64,000 bases of DNA. Origin: Prorocentrum cordatum (lineage: Eukaryota; Sar; Dinophyceae; Prorocentrales; Prorocentraceae). The notes below the pieces were generated by a model. That model was not told where the DNA came from, did not search any database, and saw nothing but the letters and a program-made list of their open reading frames with translations. The stretch's first letter is position 1, and every line of letters starts with the position of its first letter. Shown in pieces: positions 31,561 through 42,902 of this stretch. Where the stretch lies: NCBI GenBank assembly GCA_963575745.1, contig CAUYUJ010016348.1, forward strand, positions 43,501 through 107,500, written 5' to 3'. The position numbers and the translations under genes were made by a program.

Positions 31561-32049
31561 CGTGAATGGACGGAGAAACTCTCCTCTCTCCGACAAGGGT
31601 GATTCCTCACCATACGCAAGCTAGAAGGACGCATGCCGTCACTCGAGGACCACCGTTCTGCGGAAGGGAAGGTTACCGGGATGAGGGCTCCTCCTCCGCC
31701 TCCTGCCGAAACCAAGTGCTGCCCCCCATCGGCGTTTCACGCGGGCAGGGGGGCAGCCGGTGTCGAATGCAATCCTCCCAGTGCCCCCTGCAACGGGAGA
31801 CGGGGGGAGGGCGCGTGGGTCGGAGGGCCGTGGCGACAAGGATCCGGCCGTGGCAACGACCCGCTCCCTATCCCTCCCCGTGGCCTGAGAGGAGCACCCA
31901 GGCCTACGGGGGGCGTCGTGGGGAGGCGGGAATCCAGCGCCCCTCCAGACTTGCCTCCGCCGCCACAGGACCAGAACAAGGCGGGAGTTATTTTTGGTCA
32001 CTGTGGCCATTTTGGCCCATGCGAAGGAGCATTCGCGCATCCCACGCTA
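31561..32049. other. Non-coding stretch between arrays
   Basis: No credible ORF. GGCCTGAG...GCACCCAGGCCT resembles the leader of YRT1-a near 5215-5240. The last 80 bases resemble 29898-29995. Confidence 0.4.
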
Positions 32050-33235
32050 GAATCCGCCTGAGCGTCACAGGGTTGCTGGACCGCGCGCCAGCAGAAGACT
32101 GGGGGCGGCTCCTGAGCGTCACAGGCTTGCTGCGACCGCAGTTCAATGTGGGACTGGAAGCGGCTCCTGAGCGTCACAGGGTTGCTGGACCGCTCCCCAG
32201 TGCAACTGGGGCGGCTCCTGAGCGTCACAGGGTTGCTGGACCGCTCCCCAATGAAAACGGGGGCGGCTCCTGAGCGTCACAGGGTTGCTGGGACCGCAAT
32301 CCAGCAGACTGGAAGCGGCTCCTGAACGTCACAGGGCTGCTAGGACCGCATTCCAGTGTGGGACTGGAAGCGGCCCCTGAGCTTCACAGGGTTGCTGGAC
32401 CGCCCTCGCACGCGCGAATGAGGGCGGCTCCTGCGCGTCACAGGGTTGCTGAGACCGCGCTCCCACGTGCAAATGGGGGCGGCTCCTGCGCGTCGCAGGG
32501 TTGCTGGGGCCGCGCTCGCTGCTGCAAATGGGGGCGGCACCTGCGCGTCGCAGGGTTGCTGGACCGCGCTCCCGCGTGCAAATGGGGGCGGCTCCTGAGC
32601 GTCGCAGGATTGCTGGGCCGCGCACCGGCAGATGGGGGCAGCTCCTGAGCGTCACAGGGTTGCTGGACCGCTCCCCGGTGCAACTGGGGCGGCTCCTGAG
32701 CGTCACAGGGTTGCTGGACCGCTCCCCAATGCAAATGGGGGCGGCTCCTGAGCGTCACAGGGTTGCTGAGACCGCGCACCAGCAGACTGGGGGCGGCTCC
32801 TGAGCGTCACAGGGTTGCTGGACCGCGCTCGCGTGTGCGAATGGGGGCGGCTCCTGCGCGTCACAGGGTTGCTGGACCGCGCTCCCACGTGCAAATGGGG
32901 GCGGCTCCTGAGCCTCACAGGGTTGTTTGGGCCGCGCTCGCCACTGCAAATGGGGGCGGCTCCTGCGCGTCGCAGGGTTGCTGGACCGCGCTCCCACGTG
33001 CAAGTGGGGGCGGCTCCTGAGCGTCACAGGGTTGCTGGGACCGCGCACCAAAAGACTGGGGGCGGCTCCTGAGCGTCACAGGGTTGCTGGACCGCTCCTC
33101 AGTGCAAATGGGGCGGCTCCTGAGCGTCACAGGGTTGCTGGACCGCTCCCCCAAGGCAAATGGGGGCGGCCCTGAGCGTCACAGAGCTGTTGGACCGCGC
33201 TTCCGCGGGGCGGGAGAGTCACAGGGTTGCTAGGG
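32050..33235. repeat. 58-60 bp minisatellite
   Basis: About 19 units with GGGCGGCTCCTGAGCGTCAC and AGGGTTGCTGGACCGC; the intervening 15-20 bases vary more. Not a CRISPR array: the variable parts are themselves related. Confidence 0.88.
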
Positions 33236-33254
33236 AAAAGACAGTGCGGCGACG

Positions 33255-33640
33255 AATGGATACAGAGTGAAAAATACTGCAGCAACCAGGCCAAGCGAGG
33301 CGCAGGTTGGCAGCAGGGGGCACGCCGCACTGCGCAGTCAGGACGCTAAAAGAATGCCGCACTGCAGCAACCGGGCCAAGCGAGGCGCAGGTTGGCAGCA
33401 GGGGGCACACCGCACTGCGCAAGGCAGGGCGCGAAAATAATGCCGCACCGCAGCAACCGGGCCAAGAGAGGCGCAGGTTGGCAGCAGGGGGCACGCCGCA
33501 CTGCGCAAGGCAGGGGGCGAAGAATGCCGCACTGCAGCAACCCGGCCAAGAGAGGCGCAGGTTGGCAGCAGGGGGCACGCCGCACTGCGCAAGGCAGGGG
33601 GCGAAGAATGCCGCACTGCAGCAACCAGGCCAAGCGTGGC
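33255..33640. repeat. 84 bp minisatellite
   Basis: About five units with GCAGCAACCGGGCCAAG, GGCGCAGGTTGGCAGCAGGG and CACGCCGCACTGCGCAAGGC. Directly adjoins the 58-60 bp array. Confidence 0.88.
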
Positions 33641-34381
33641 AACCCAAGAAGGCTGCCCAGGAAGGCGAACTTGCGCCCATGCGCCCCCGGACGCGCCTGC
33701 GCACAAGACTGCACAGAGTACAATCCGAGAGGCGCGTGCGGGCCGGCGCGCACCAGGCACTGCGAAGGGCTTTCGGACGCCCTGCCCTGGGCGCGCCTGG
33801 CTCCCGCATGGGAACTGGGCTCTACAGCGCGAATCAGAGCGCGAACTGGACACCCGGGCCCATGAGCGCGCCAAAACCGCACAGAATGCAAAACTGGATG
33901 TTTGGGTGGGTTGGGGAGCGCATCCGCGCCCAAACCGCAAACACCGAGCGCCCCAGCCTCGAGACTGCGGAACCGAACGCGGAGCGCGCGGACGTCCCAG
34001 AGCGCAAATACGAGCACAGATTGCAGACCCACGTGCTCTCGGCCGTGCCTCTGAGCCGAATTGCCACTAACTGGGGGGCCGACGCCCGCAATGCAACAAC
34101 AGGCGCGCCTGCGCAAGAAACCGTGACACCGGGGCGGCCCTGTAGGACGCTTTGCGCCCCCAAAGACGCAACTGCGCCTGAGGTGCCGGCGCGACTGCGC
34201 CCACTGCGCAGGGGCGCCTCCGAACGCACACGCGCCCGCGAGCCCGCATGACGCGCCCTTCCCGCCTCGCGGCAGAAGCCACCATGTGGCCGAAAATGCG
34301 GAGCAGCGTGCCCTGCTGGGTTGCTAGCAGCCAAACCCTAGGGAAAGGCGAAGCGCCGAACAGTTTGCCGAAGGGCAGGGA
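33641..34381. other. Region between array and YRT2 A repeat
   Basis: GC-rich, with open frames on both strands but no recognisable product. By position it would be the leader of a YRT2-like element whose A1 lies at 34382-34575. Confidence 0.4.
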
Positions 34382-34575
34382 CTGCCTGCAGCTACCGCCT
34401 GGGCCTGCGCTCGAGAAAACAATACCGACGGTGAAAGACCCCACATGAAGGCGAAGCCCATCGATATTGCAATATAAGGGGAGCAACCTGCAATGATTTG
34501 ATACGAAGAATAAACTCGTTTTGGGGTGTCCGCGAAAACCTCGTTTCCCGAATGCACAGCCTCCTCAGAAACTGC
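34382..34575 (-). repeat. YRT2 A repeat inserted in YRT1-d RNase H
   Basis: Near-identical to 23785-23978. Its minus-strand start GCGCAGTTTC directly follows the RNase H codons SRQSD of YRT1-d. It is read here as the A1 of a second YRT2-type insertion, with the rest of that element lost or replaced by arrays. Confidence 0.78.
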
Positions 34576-35222
34576 GCATCAGACTGCCTGGACGACCCTC
34601 GGATCAAAGTGCCGAGGGCCACGGTGTTGTCCACAAAAAGCAACACCTCGAGCTCACCCAAATTCTGGCTGAGAAGGAAATTGATCGCGCAAATTGCAGC
34701 GAGCAGTTCCCACGTGGCTACCTGATTCCTGCGGTGGTGTACCCAGTTCCGCGCCGGTTCGGGCACAGTGGCAGCCGACCACAGGCGCGCGCCGGGGAAG
34801 CAAAAGGCCCACGCCACATTGCCACTTCCCGTGGCGTCCGAGTACACAATGCAGCGGACGCGAGCTGCTGGCCTCGCGCAAAGCGCAGTGCGGGACGGAA
34901 CGCATTCAAGGAAGCGAAGCCACCACTGCAGCGCGCGAGTAACGCGACCAGAAAGTTTGGAGCCGCGCTCCGACGCGTGCTTGAAAAGTGGAGCCAGGTG
35001 CACTCTGGCCGCGCGACCAAACACTGCCGACGACCCCCAGCTGAGTTGGCCGGCCAATTTCTTGGCTTCACCTGGGGACATCGCGCCGTGGCCCAGGATG
35101 GCGCGAATTTGCGCACTCCACCGCGCGAGCTTTTCCGGGCCTATCGGCATGCGCACCGCGGAGCAGCTCTGAACAATCTCGTCATCTACTCCCAAAAATT
35201 GCGCAGAGGTGGCATTTGACAC
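34576..35222 (-). pseudogene. RNase H of YRT1-d, truncated
   Basis: Motifs IVYSDATGSG, ATWELLAA and FVDNTVALG are present. The protein stops being RNase H after SRQSD, where the YRT2 repeat starts, so the WND and final Asp segments are missing. The first part aligns with copies a and b (KKLAGQLSWGSSAV). Confidence 0.8.
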
Positions 35223-36532
35223 GCGCTTGGAAGCGTCCAGCTCCCACCCGAGCAGGCCTGCGCGTCGCTTGCGCCTGCTGGCGTGCCCAAGCGCGGCGCC
35301 CCCGCCAAAACCGGGTCGGCCTCAAAAGGGTCGTCCACGAAGCGAAGAAACACAACGTCAAACAACCTGGCCAGAATGGCGCGGACAGCCGCGCCAAACC
35401 TTTCCCAGTTGTAGACAGAGGCGACTGCGCCAAAAGGGCACGCCAAAAGCTGAAGCCCTTGGCCACGGGACTCGGCTGCAGCCCAGGTGACAACAGCAAA
35501 TTGCAAGTGTGAGCTCGCAAGTGGGAGCGTTTTGAAAGCATTCACGAAATCCTCCTTGCGAAACGCGGCTCCGCCAGCGCTTGCGAGGATCGTCTTGCTA
35601 AGGACAGCTACGAATTCATCTAGACCGTCGTGCTGGACTGCTTCCCCTACGGAAACAGCTGCATTTATATGCGACGCCCTGAAATCGTCGATGCAGCGGA
35701 TTTTCCTTGAGGCAGCTTTCCAGCCCTCGTCGACAGGGAACCTGGCAGTGAGGACGCACGTGTCACGCAGAGGGCGCCACCTAGCGTGACCATCGGCGAC
35801 CTCCTTTTGGCATTTCTCGTGAAAAACTGCCTGGACCAACTGCTCCGCAGTGGCAGGCCGGCGCACGCGGCGCAGCGTTTCAGAGTTGAGAGAATGCGCC
35901 CGACCCCGCAGCGTAGCTGCTGTCTCGGCACACTCAGAGAAAGGAATGCTCGGGAGCACACCGCTGCGTGGGATTTGGCCCAGAAGTGGGAAACCGTTCT
36001 GTAGGTCCCCAACGAGCCGGGCGTCAGGCCAGCCAATTGCCTCGAGCATTTCTGCCAGCACAAGTACATTTTTCTTCGGACCGAGAACGCCCTGGACGTG
36101 CGCGGGCAGCCCCGCAAACCTGCGCGCCCAAAGCGGGTCCAGCACGCGCTTGCGCTGGCGCCAGTGCTCGAGGCTCTCAGCGCGGGCTTGGGCCAAACTG
36201 TGCCCATTCAGGCAAAGCGAATGGTGAAGAGGTTCCGCGATTGCAGCGGGAACCTCTGGCAGTTCGTCGCACGACGGCAACTGCAAAGCCCAAGCTAGGT
36301 GATCCAACGGGGTGAGCCCGCACACCCCCGGACCAGAAAGAAAGCTATGCACAGCCTCGCGCACAGCGGCAACGCGAGGGCAATCGAGGCATGCAAAATG
36401 AAACTCGGATTCGGTCGGCGCCAGCTCACGCACAGGCGCCTCCCTATCACAGCCAAAACTTGCGCGAGCACGCGCTTGCGCCAGAGTGTCCTGTCCAAAA
36501 TGGGAAAGCTCTGGGTCTGAGCTGCTGGAATC
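35186..36532 (-). pseudogene. Reverse transcriptase of YRT1-d
   Basis: The frame is open from the gag TGA (36533-36535) straight through to 35186, in the gag frame and without another stop. Contents: N-terminal DHLAWALQLP and GVLGPKKNVLVLAEML, then KIRCIDDFRASHIN, RKEDFVNAFKTLP (motif A), LACPFGAVASVYNW (motif B) and FLRFVDDPF (motif C). A frameshift near 35220 separates it from RNase H. It is the most complete RT of the family. Confidence 0.85.
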
Positions 36533-38104
36533 TCACCAGCCGCCCCAGCCGTTGCCACTGCGCTGCTTGCCACTGCCGTTCTGGTTGGCCTGGCTGGCCC
36601 GGGGACTCCTGGAACGGTTGAGCTGTGGAGAGACTGGAGCACGGCCTTTGCCAGTGTCGGCCTTGCTGGTCTTGCCGCCGCCCTTGGGGGTGGACTGCTT
36701 GCTGCTGCTGGCCTTGCCGCTGTTGCCTTCGGCCTGCGTCTGTGCCGCAGTGCCTTTGGCTGCAGCTTTGCCGGCGCGGCTCATGGCCATCTGAGCCTTG
36801 TCGCGGGCGTCGCGGACGATCTCGCGATCCAACTTCTGAAAGAAGTGCGAAATATCCACCTCGCCTCTCTCGAGACAACGCGCCATCTCGCGGCGCACAA
36901 GCCAGTCATAGAAATAAGCCGTGTGCACGCCGCCGAACTCTTCGGCCACCCGGGTCAGCAATAACACGTAACCCAAAACCTCCGACGGAGAGCGCACCTT
37001 CATGATGCAGATCTTCAACCCCCACGTCATCACGTGGCCCAAGAAAGTGGCAAACCCGACGTAGTGCACCCGGTCCTCCTGCGTCCGCGCGCGGCGCATC
37101 TCGAGCGACGCACGCATGCGATCCTCCCAAGACCCGCCGGGAGCGACCACGTCGATCTCCGGAGTGCGGCTCCACTGGGGCCTGTGGGCCGCCTGGAGGT
37201 CGTCACCGTCGGCGCCTCCGACGTAAGCCCGGCCGCGGTCGGCGGCAGCACGGCCGGCGGCTTCCCACTTCGCGGCGAGCTCCTCGGAGGGCAACGCCTC
37301 CGAAGGGAAGTCCTGCAGACCGACCTCGCGGATCCGGTCTGCCAAGCTGAAAGACAAACCCTTATTGGGCTGGGTGCTTGCCTGTTTCGCGAAGTCACGC
37401 ATGACCTCCGCCAGGGCATCGTTGCTCAAAGCAGGCGCGGCCGTCGCAAGTGCGCCGCGCGAGCCCGAGCTGCCGCTCCCAAGGGTGGACACCTGCGCGA
37501 CGCACTTGCCCTGAACGCGCAGGGCGTGCACGATCTGCGCTGGCGTGAACTTCAGCGACCTCCACGACTCAGGGAAGGCCTCGCCACTGAAAGGGAAATC
37601 CCCTGGCTTGAGGCCCTCAATAATCATCCCGCGGATGACGACGTCGCTGTAGTCGCTGGGGTGGATGCTGCCGACCAAGTCGGCGAGAACCCCCGCCACG
37701 CTGGAGTAGAAGCGCAAACCGTGTTTCGCCCGTGGAGCCTCGTCCACCTCCAGAACGAACCGGACCCAGTTCAACCTTTCCGAGCTGGTGGCGCCTGCGA
37801 AAGCTGCACCCGGCAGGCCTTCGAGATCGGCAGCGATCTCTGCATCAGTGAAAGACACCTGCGCTATGCCTTTGGAAAGCACAGTGGAAGACGGCAGACT
37901 GGCGAGCTTGGCCGAAGGGCAGCAAAGGACTTGATCCGCCGAGGCTACAGACACACCAGCCGCGCAGACGCACGACGCACGTGCAAGGCAGCGAGCGAAT
38001 CCAGCCAAAATATGTGCGACGAGAGCCCCACTGCGCAAACGCAGGCCAGGCAGCAGTGGCTGGGCGCCCCAGCGGAACCCAGCATTAGCCAAGTACTTGG
38101 CCAC
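36533..38104 (-). CDS. Gag-like protein of YRT1-d, intact frame
   Basis: Open for 523 codons, but the first 80 or so come from minisatellite and leader sequence. Alignment puts the usual start at the Val codon at 37859 (VSFTDAEIAA against MAFSSSDVAA), so the standard ATG is replaced by GTG; initiation may use the upstream ATG at 38104. Conserved blocks: KHGLRFYSSVAGVLADLVGS, QGKCVA, VGFATFLGHV, EEFGGVHTAYFYDWL. The basic C-terminus ends RSRSPRA...GWGGW before TGA. Confidence 0.75.
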   Translation of the reverse strand: MAKYLANAGFRWGAQPLLPGLRLRSGALVAHILAGFARCLARASCVCAAGVSVASADQVLCCPSAKLASLPSSTVLSKGIAQVSFTDAEIAADLEGLPGAAFAGATSSERLNWVRFVLEVDEAPRAKHGLRFYSSVAGVLADLVGSIHPSDYSDVVIRGMIIEGLKPGDFPFSGEAFPESWRSLKFTPAQIVHALRVQGKCVAQVSTLGSGSSGSRGALATAAPALSNDALAEVMRDFAKQASTQPNKGLSFSLADRIREVGLQDFPSEALPSEELAAKWEAAGRAAADRGRAYVGGADGDDLQAAHRPQWSRTPEIDVVAPGGSWEDRMRASLEMRRARTQEDRVHYVGFATFLGHVMTWGLKICIMKVRSPSEVLGYVLLLTRVAEEFGGVHTAYFYDWLVRREMARCLERGEVDISHFFQKLDREIVRDARDKAQMAMSRAGKAAAKGTAAQTQAEGNSGKASSSKQSTPKGGGKTSKADTGKGRAPVSPQLNRSRSPRASQANQNGSGKQRSGNGWGGW

Positions 38105-38109
38105 TGAAG

Positions 38110-38812
38110 CCGCCCAGCGTTAGCAAGGGCGCTCCATAGGAACCCAGCGATAGCAAGGGCTGTTAGCTACTGGAGCCGCCCAGCGTTAGCAAGGGCACTC
38201 CAGAGGAACCCAGCGTTAGCAAGGGTTGTTGGCTACTCGAGCCGCCCAGCGTTAGCAAGGGCGCCCCAGAGGAACCCAGCGTTAGCAGAGGTTTTTGGGC
38301 TACTGGAGCCGCCCAGCGTTAGCCAGGGCGCCCCAGAGGAACCCAGCGTAAGCAAGGGTTGTTGGCTACTGGAGCCGCCCAGCGTCGGCAAATGCGCCCC
38401 AGAGGAACCCAGCGTTAGCAGGGGTTGTTGGCTACTGGAACCGCCCAGCGTTAGCAAGGGCGCCCCAGAAGAACCCACCGTTAGCAAGGGTTGTTGGCTA
38501 CTGGAACCGCCCAGCGTTAGCAAGGGCGCCCCAGAGGAACCCAGCGTTAGCAAGGGTTTTGGGGCTACTGGAGCCGCCCAGCGTTAGCAAGGGCGCCCCA
38601 GAGGAACCCAGCGCAAGCAAGGGTTGTTGGGCTACTGGAGCCGCCGGGTTGTTGGCTACTGGAGCCGCCCAGCGTTAACGAGGGCGCCCCAGAGGAACCC
38701 GGCGTTAGCAAGGGTTGTTGGCTACTGGAGCCGCCCAGCGTTAGCAAGGGCGCCCCAGAGGAACCCAGCGTTAGCAAGGATTGTTGGCTACTGGAGCCGC
38801 CCCAGCGTTAGC
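38110..38812. repeat. 65 bp minisatellite in YRT1-d leader
   Basis: About 11 units with GGAGCCGCCCAGCGTTAGCA and GAGGAACCCAGCGTTAGCAA. It lies directly before gag, the same position as the 48-bp array in copy b but unrelated in sequence. Confidence 0.88.
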
Positions 38813-39166
38813 AATGAGACAGCGCTGTGCACCAGGCCCGCGCCCAGACCCACGCCGAGCGGCCACGCGCGGCTGACGCGCACGAGAGTGCGCCAATCAA
38901 CCAACCAACCAGCCAGGACGAGGGAGGAGGAGGACGCGGCGTGGCATCCCCACGCCGACTTCCACCGGCCGCACCGCAGCCCAAGGCGCGGAGCACAGGA
39001 AGCACCCGACAGAGACCAGCAGGGCGCCAGGGAGGGCCTGCGGAGACCCACGGGGACCCCCTCGAATCCGCAGCCCCGCTTTGGGAGCGCCCACGGGCGT
39101 GACAGCAAGAAGGCCAGAAGGCAATGAGGCAACAAGTGGCAAATGCACAACATCCCCGCTGCTCAA
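38813..39166 (-). other. A leader of YRT1-d
   Basis: Shares a GTGCGGCCGGTGGA...GGGGATG block with A1 of copy b. It lies between hairpin and minisatellite. No gene. Confidence 0.6.
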
Positions 39167-39215
39167 ATTTCCCTGCCCCCCAAATTGCTGCGCAATCTAG
39201 GGGCGACAAAAATTT
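39167..39215 (-). other. YRT1-d 5' end hairpin site
   Basis: CCCCCAAATTGC and GCAATCTAGGGG with loop TGC, flanked by AAATTT on both sides; two mismatches in the stem. Confidence 0.7.
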
Positions 39216-39591
39216 CCAATCAAAGTTCGATCGCGTTCGGCCGGAAACAACATGCATTGGCAGGCAGGCATGCCCAGCGCGCAGGGGCGCTGGTTGTCCT
39301 GCGCGCGTTGCGCGCCGGCGTCTGGTGGGCCGCGCTTGCCCATTCGCGAGCGGCGAACCGCACAGTCGTCGCGTTTGCATGCGTTGGGCGCGCAGAGTTC
39401 GTTGCAAAACTTGACTCCCGCGCGTGCGCCACTCGCGTGGCTCAGCGCCGCCGGCCTCGCCACACTGGAAGCATTGGGCCCGTGGAGACACTCCAGTCAG
39501 GTCCAGTCTGGCGGCGCCTTGTCTCCCGCTGGCCCAACGGCGGCGCGGGAGCGTCGACCCACTTGTGGGGACGAAATATGGTAGCCCGCAA
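39216..39591 (+). repeat. Plus-strand B-type tail
   Basis: The last 150 bases contain CTGGCGGCGCC and GGCGCGGGAGCG, matching B tails of copies b and e in the opposite orientation, and end AAAGATTTTC at the hairpin. The first 220 bases show nothing recognisable. Confidence 0.6.
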
Positions 39592-39645
39592 AGATTTTCA
39601 TAGCCCCCAAATCGCGTAGCGATTTGGGGGGCAGGAAGATCTTCA
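39592..39645 (+). other. Perfect YRT end-type hairpin site
   Basis: Stem arms of 12 bp at 39604-39615 (CCCCCAAATCGC) and 39619-39630, loop GTA, no mismatch. ATTTTC precedes and CAGGAAGAT follows. Confidence 0.75.
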
Positions 39646-40138
39646 GGGCGCACATGAGTGCGCCTCTCTGCCTTTATGCATCTTGGCTTCCATGCCTCGG
39701 TAAGCTATGCGCTTGACCGCGACGTGTGTTGGTCTCACTCGCCCAGGGCTGCTTCGCAGCAGGTGGCTCCTCTTCCGCTTCCTCCCTCGGTTGGTCGGTT
39801 GGTTGGCTTGGCGCTGGTGGCGTGCGCAGTGGCTCCTCGCAGCGAACTCGTGGCTCTCTGCTGGTGCTCCCCGTTGCCACTTCGCGGCCGCTCCTCGTCG
39901 CCATTGCCTTCCCGCGGTCAACTTCGGTGACAGCGCCGCAACAGCCCCGAGGGAGGCTGCTCTGCAGGGCGGAGCGCCCTGGCGCCAGTGGCGGGAGGCT
40001 GCGCTGCAGGGCGGAACGCCCTGGCGCCAGTGGCCCGTGTCAGCGCCGCAACAGCCCTAAGGGAGGCTGCTCTGCAGGGCGGGACGCCCTGGCGCCCGTG
40101 GCTTGTGGCAGCCCTGCAGCGCCGCAAGGGCGGTTTGT
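39646..40138 (+). repeat. Leader-like unit with module R copy 3
   Basis: Matches 18725-19310. Follows a complete B tail and hairpin, so it sits where an A leader is expected for a plus-strand element. No genes follow. From 40139 to 40261 there is an inverted pair GTGAAAATTG / CAATTTTCAC (about 40205-40273). Confidence 0.75.
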
Positions 40139-40261
40139 AACCCACCCACATCCACCCGCTTGTTCTGCTTTTGGGTTGGGTCGACGCTCCTGCCAGACGG
40201 GCCCGTGAAAATTGCGCCTGAGTAATCCGTCCGTAGCGGACCAAATGGCAAGTGGCCAGAG

Positions 40262-40530
40262 CCCAATTTTCACGAGCTACACCATAATTTAATTCTGAGT
40301 TCTCTGGTAAACGGGCGTCAGCATCGATATTCCGATTACGCGCCGTTTGGGGCGCGGGCCCCCCGGGGTCGGTCGAGGACGGGGGGGCTGCACAAGTGCA
40401 TAGCACCCCTGCCCCCGTTGTGTGCAGGTGAGGGGTTAGCCAATGCCCCCCCATCAGGGACTAGCTTCTGCCGCCTGCACACATCCGACCCCGAGTGCCC
40501 CAGAGTGTCCGTAGCCACTGATTCTAGCTC
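40262..40530 (+). repeat. Module F copy 3
   Basis: Third copy; GGGGTCGG/CCGACCCC gives an 8-bp outer stem and GTGTGCAGG/CCTGCACAC is unchanged. Confidence 0.6.
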
Positions 40531-40559
40531 GTGCGGTCCGCGAAATCACGCCCAGGACG

Positions 40560-41290
40560 ATTCTCGTGCAGCCGTCCTCTGAGATGCTCCAGTGCCCCCG
40601 GGAGCGCGAATTTGCGCTCAGATTGCGAATCTGGGCGGTGCCAGAACGCAGAAATGAGCTCAGAATGCAATTCTGGTCGCGCGGACGCCTCGGAGCACGA
40701 GCGCTCAGATTGCGAATCTGGGCGCGCCTCGGCGCCAGAACGCGCAAATGAGCTCAGACTGCGATTCTGAGCGCGCTGACGCCCAGGCGCGCGAATTCAC
40801 ACTCAGAATGCAAATCTGGGCGCGCTTCGGTCGCAGACCACACGAATGAGCTCAGCAAGCAACTACAGGCGGGGGGGCGCGCAGGAGCGCGAATTTGCAC
40901 TCAGAATGCAAATCTGGGCGCGCCTCGGTCCCAGACCGCAGAAAAGAGCTCAGACTGCATGTCTGGGCGCGCTGATGCCTAGAGGCGCGAATTTACGCTC
41001 AGATTACATATATGGGCGCGCCTCGGCCGAAGACCGCAGAATTGAGCACAGACTGCAATTCTGGGCGCGCGGGCGCCCAGGAGCGCGACTTTGCGCTCAG
41101 ACTGCGAGTCTGGGTGCGCCCCGGCCGCAGATCGCATAGTTGTCCTCAGGAGGCAATTCCAGGCGCGCGGACGCCAGGAGCGCAAATTTGCGCTCAGATT
41201 GCGACACTGGGCGCGCTTCGGCCGCAGACCGCAGAAAGAGCTCAGAAAGCATTTCCGGGCGTGCGGAACGCCCAGGTGCGATAAGTCATT
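40560..41290. repeat. Minisatellite following module F copy 3
   Basis: Units of about 60-65 bp with GAGCTCAGAATGCAATTCTG and GCGCTCAGATTGCGAATCTG, both palindromic. Related to 30640-31560 and 45120-45860. Confidence 0.8.
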
Positions 41291-42060
41291 GGGCGCGCGA
41301 GCGCGCGATTACACCCAATTGGCCCGCCCCGGCGCGCGAGCGCACAATTGTGCTCAAATGGCCCCTTAGGTGCGCGAGTGCGAATTGCACTCGAACTGCC
41401 CGTTAAGGCGCAGCGCGAAATTGCGCTCAGAAAGCCCATTCGGGTGCGCGAGCGCGGGATGGCACTCAAGACGCGCGAGCGGAAAATCTACTTGCCCGCC
41501 TTCTGGTGGGGTGGGCGCGCCTGCAGTGGGCCAGGAATCTGGACGCTGCCGGCGCGACGCAGGTTCGCGCTCCGATTGCAATTCTGGGCGGGCCAGCGCG
41601 AGACTGTGCAGATTCGCGCCCAGACAGCACCTGTTGGCGCGCTAGCGCCAGAATGCGCGATTTCGCGCACAGATACAGGCGCTGCACCAGCGAGAAACGG
41701 GCAGCCCTGCCAGGGTGGCCGGCGAGCCAGCCCAGCAGGCCCCGCAGGAGAGACATGCGCGGGCAACACGACGAGGAAGGCGCTGAGCAAGGGTGCCTGG
41801 GGCGCGGCAGGCAAGCCCGCAAGGGCACGAGCCAAGGTATTTCAGCCAGGGCAGGTACACTCCAGGCGCGCTGGCGACAGAATGAGCGCATTCGGAGTGC
41901 AATGCGCAAGTTTTCGCCCTGACCGCAATTGCAGGGATTCGCTGCGATTGCACTCCTGGACGCGCCGGCGCCAGATTGTGCAGAATCGCGCGCAAAATGC
42001 AATTCTGGGCGTGCTGGCGCCAGAACGACCCAGCGCTTGCGAGGCGCACCAGCATGCGAC
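41291..42060. other. Degenerate minisatellite-like DNA
   Basis: Scattered words such as GGGCGCGCGAGCGC and CAATTCTGGGCG, with longer unique pieces. No gene seen. Confidence 0.4.
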
Positions 42061-42450
42061 AGGGAGGGCGCTGGCCAGCGAAGGCGCGGGCCTGGGGTAT
42101 GGCAGCCAGGCCAGGGACCCACTTGTGCACGGCGCTGGCCCGCAAGGGCGCCGGCCAGAGTATGGCAGCCAGGCCAGGGGCCCTGCGCTTTGGCGACGAG
42201 GAGCGCGAGAGTGCATGTGGCGACGAGGGAGCGCCGGCGAGTGTGGCCACCAGGGCGGCCTGCGACGAGGAAGGCGCTGGCCAGCAAGGGCGCGGGCCGG
42301 GGTATGGCAGCAAGGCCAGGGGCCCGAAGAAAAAGGGCGCTGGCCAGCAAGGGCACGGGCCGGGGTATGGCAGCAAGGCCAGGGACTCACTGAAAGGAGG
42401 CACTGGCCAGCAAGGGCACGGGCCAAGGGTGTGGCAGCAAGGCCAGGGAC
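42061..42450. repeat. 66 bp minisatellite
   Basis: About five units with GGCGCTGGCCAGCAAGGGC and GGGGTATGGCAGCAAGGCC. Confidence 0.8.
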
Positions 42451-42902
42451 CCAAGAGTGGCGACGAGGACCACGGCAAGCGAGCTTGGCGACGAGAGCGT
42501 GGGCAGACGAGCCTGGCAACGAAAGACGGAGAGTGGCGACGAGGACCGCCGGCTGAGAAATGCAACCCATGAAGCCACCGCGGGCGCTGCGAACAGCACC
42601 TGGCCCACCTTGTGGACCACTGGGAGCCTGCAAAGACCCCCCGGTGGAGCGAGTGCACCCCGCAGGGCGCTTGCTCCGCGGCGGCCGTGGTACCGGGAAC
42701 TTGCTATCCCGCCCCCGAGCCGGGCGGTGCCCCTCCGGAGTTGTCGAAGACCACCGCTGCTCCGAGTTGGAGCCAACCAGGCTTTGGAAGAAATCCGCCG
42801 CTCCGTCGGGGGCCCAAGCCGTGACTGCCCACGAATTTACGTACACGGTTAAAGCCATCAACTGATGAATATACCAACCGTTTTGCGTCAGGCGGGGCTT
42901 TA
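42451..42902. other. Unassigned sequence before hairpin pair
   Basis: Open frames exist but no conserved product. GACGAGGAGCG-like words link it to element leaders. Confidence 0.35.

Larger units (their letters stand above)
34576..39215 (-). mobile_element. YR retrotransposon YRT1-d, 3' half lost
   Basis: On the minus strand: hairpin end (39215-39167), A leader, 65-bp minisatellite, intact gag, RT and the first two thirds of RNase H. The element is cut at 34576 by the YRT2 A repeat; no linker or YR follows. Confidence 0.82.

Noticed and set aside
29926-32025. Spliced-leader-like words CCGTGGCCTGTTTTGG and TGGCCATTTTGGCCCATG
   Set aside because: They are antisense to the nearby element, partly palindromic and lie in a segment shared by two leaders; the match to DinoSL is weak.
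32050-33235. CRISPR-like regular repeats with variable parts
   Set aside because: The variable parts are related to each other, units vary in length and no cas genes exist; it is a minisatellite.
36533-38104. ATG at 38104 as the natural gag start in YRT1-d
   Set aside because: The first codons are minisatellite; alignment places the family start at 37859, though use of 38104 cannot be excluded.
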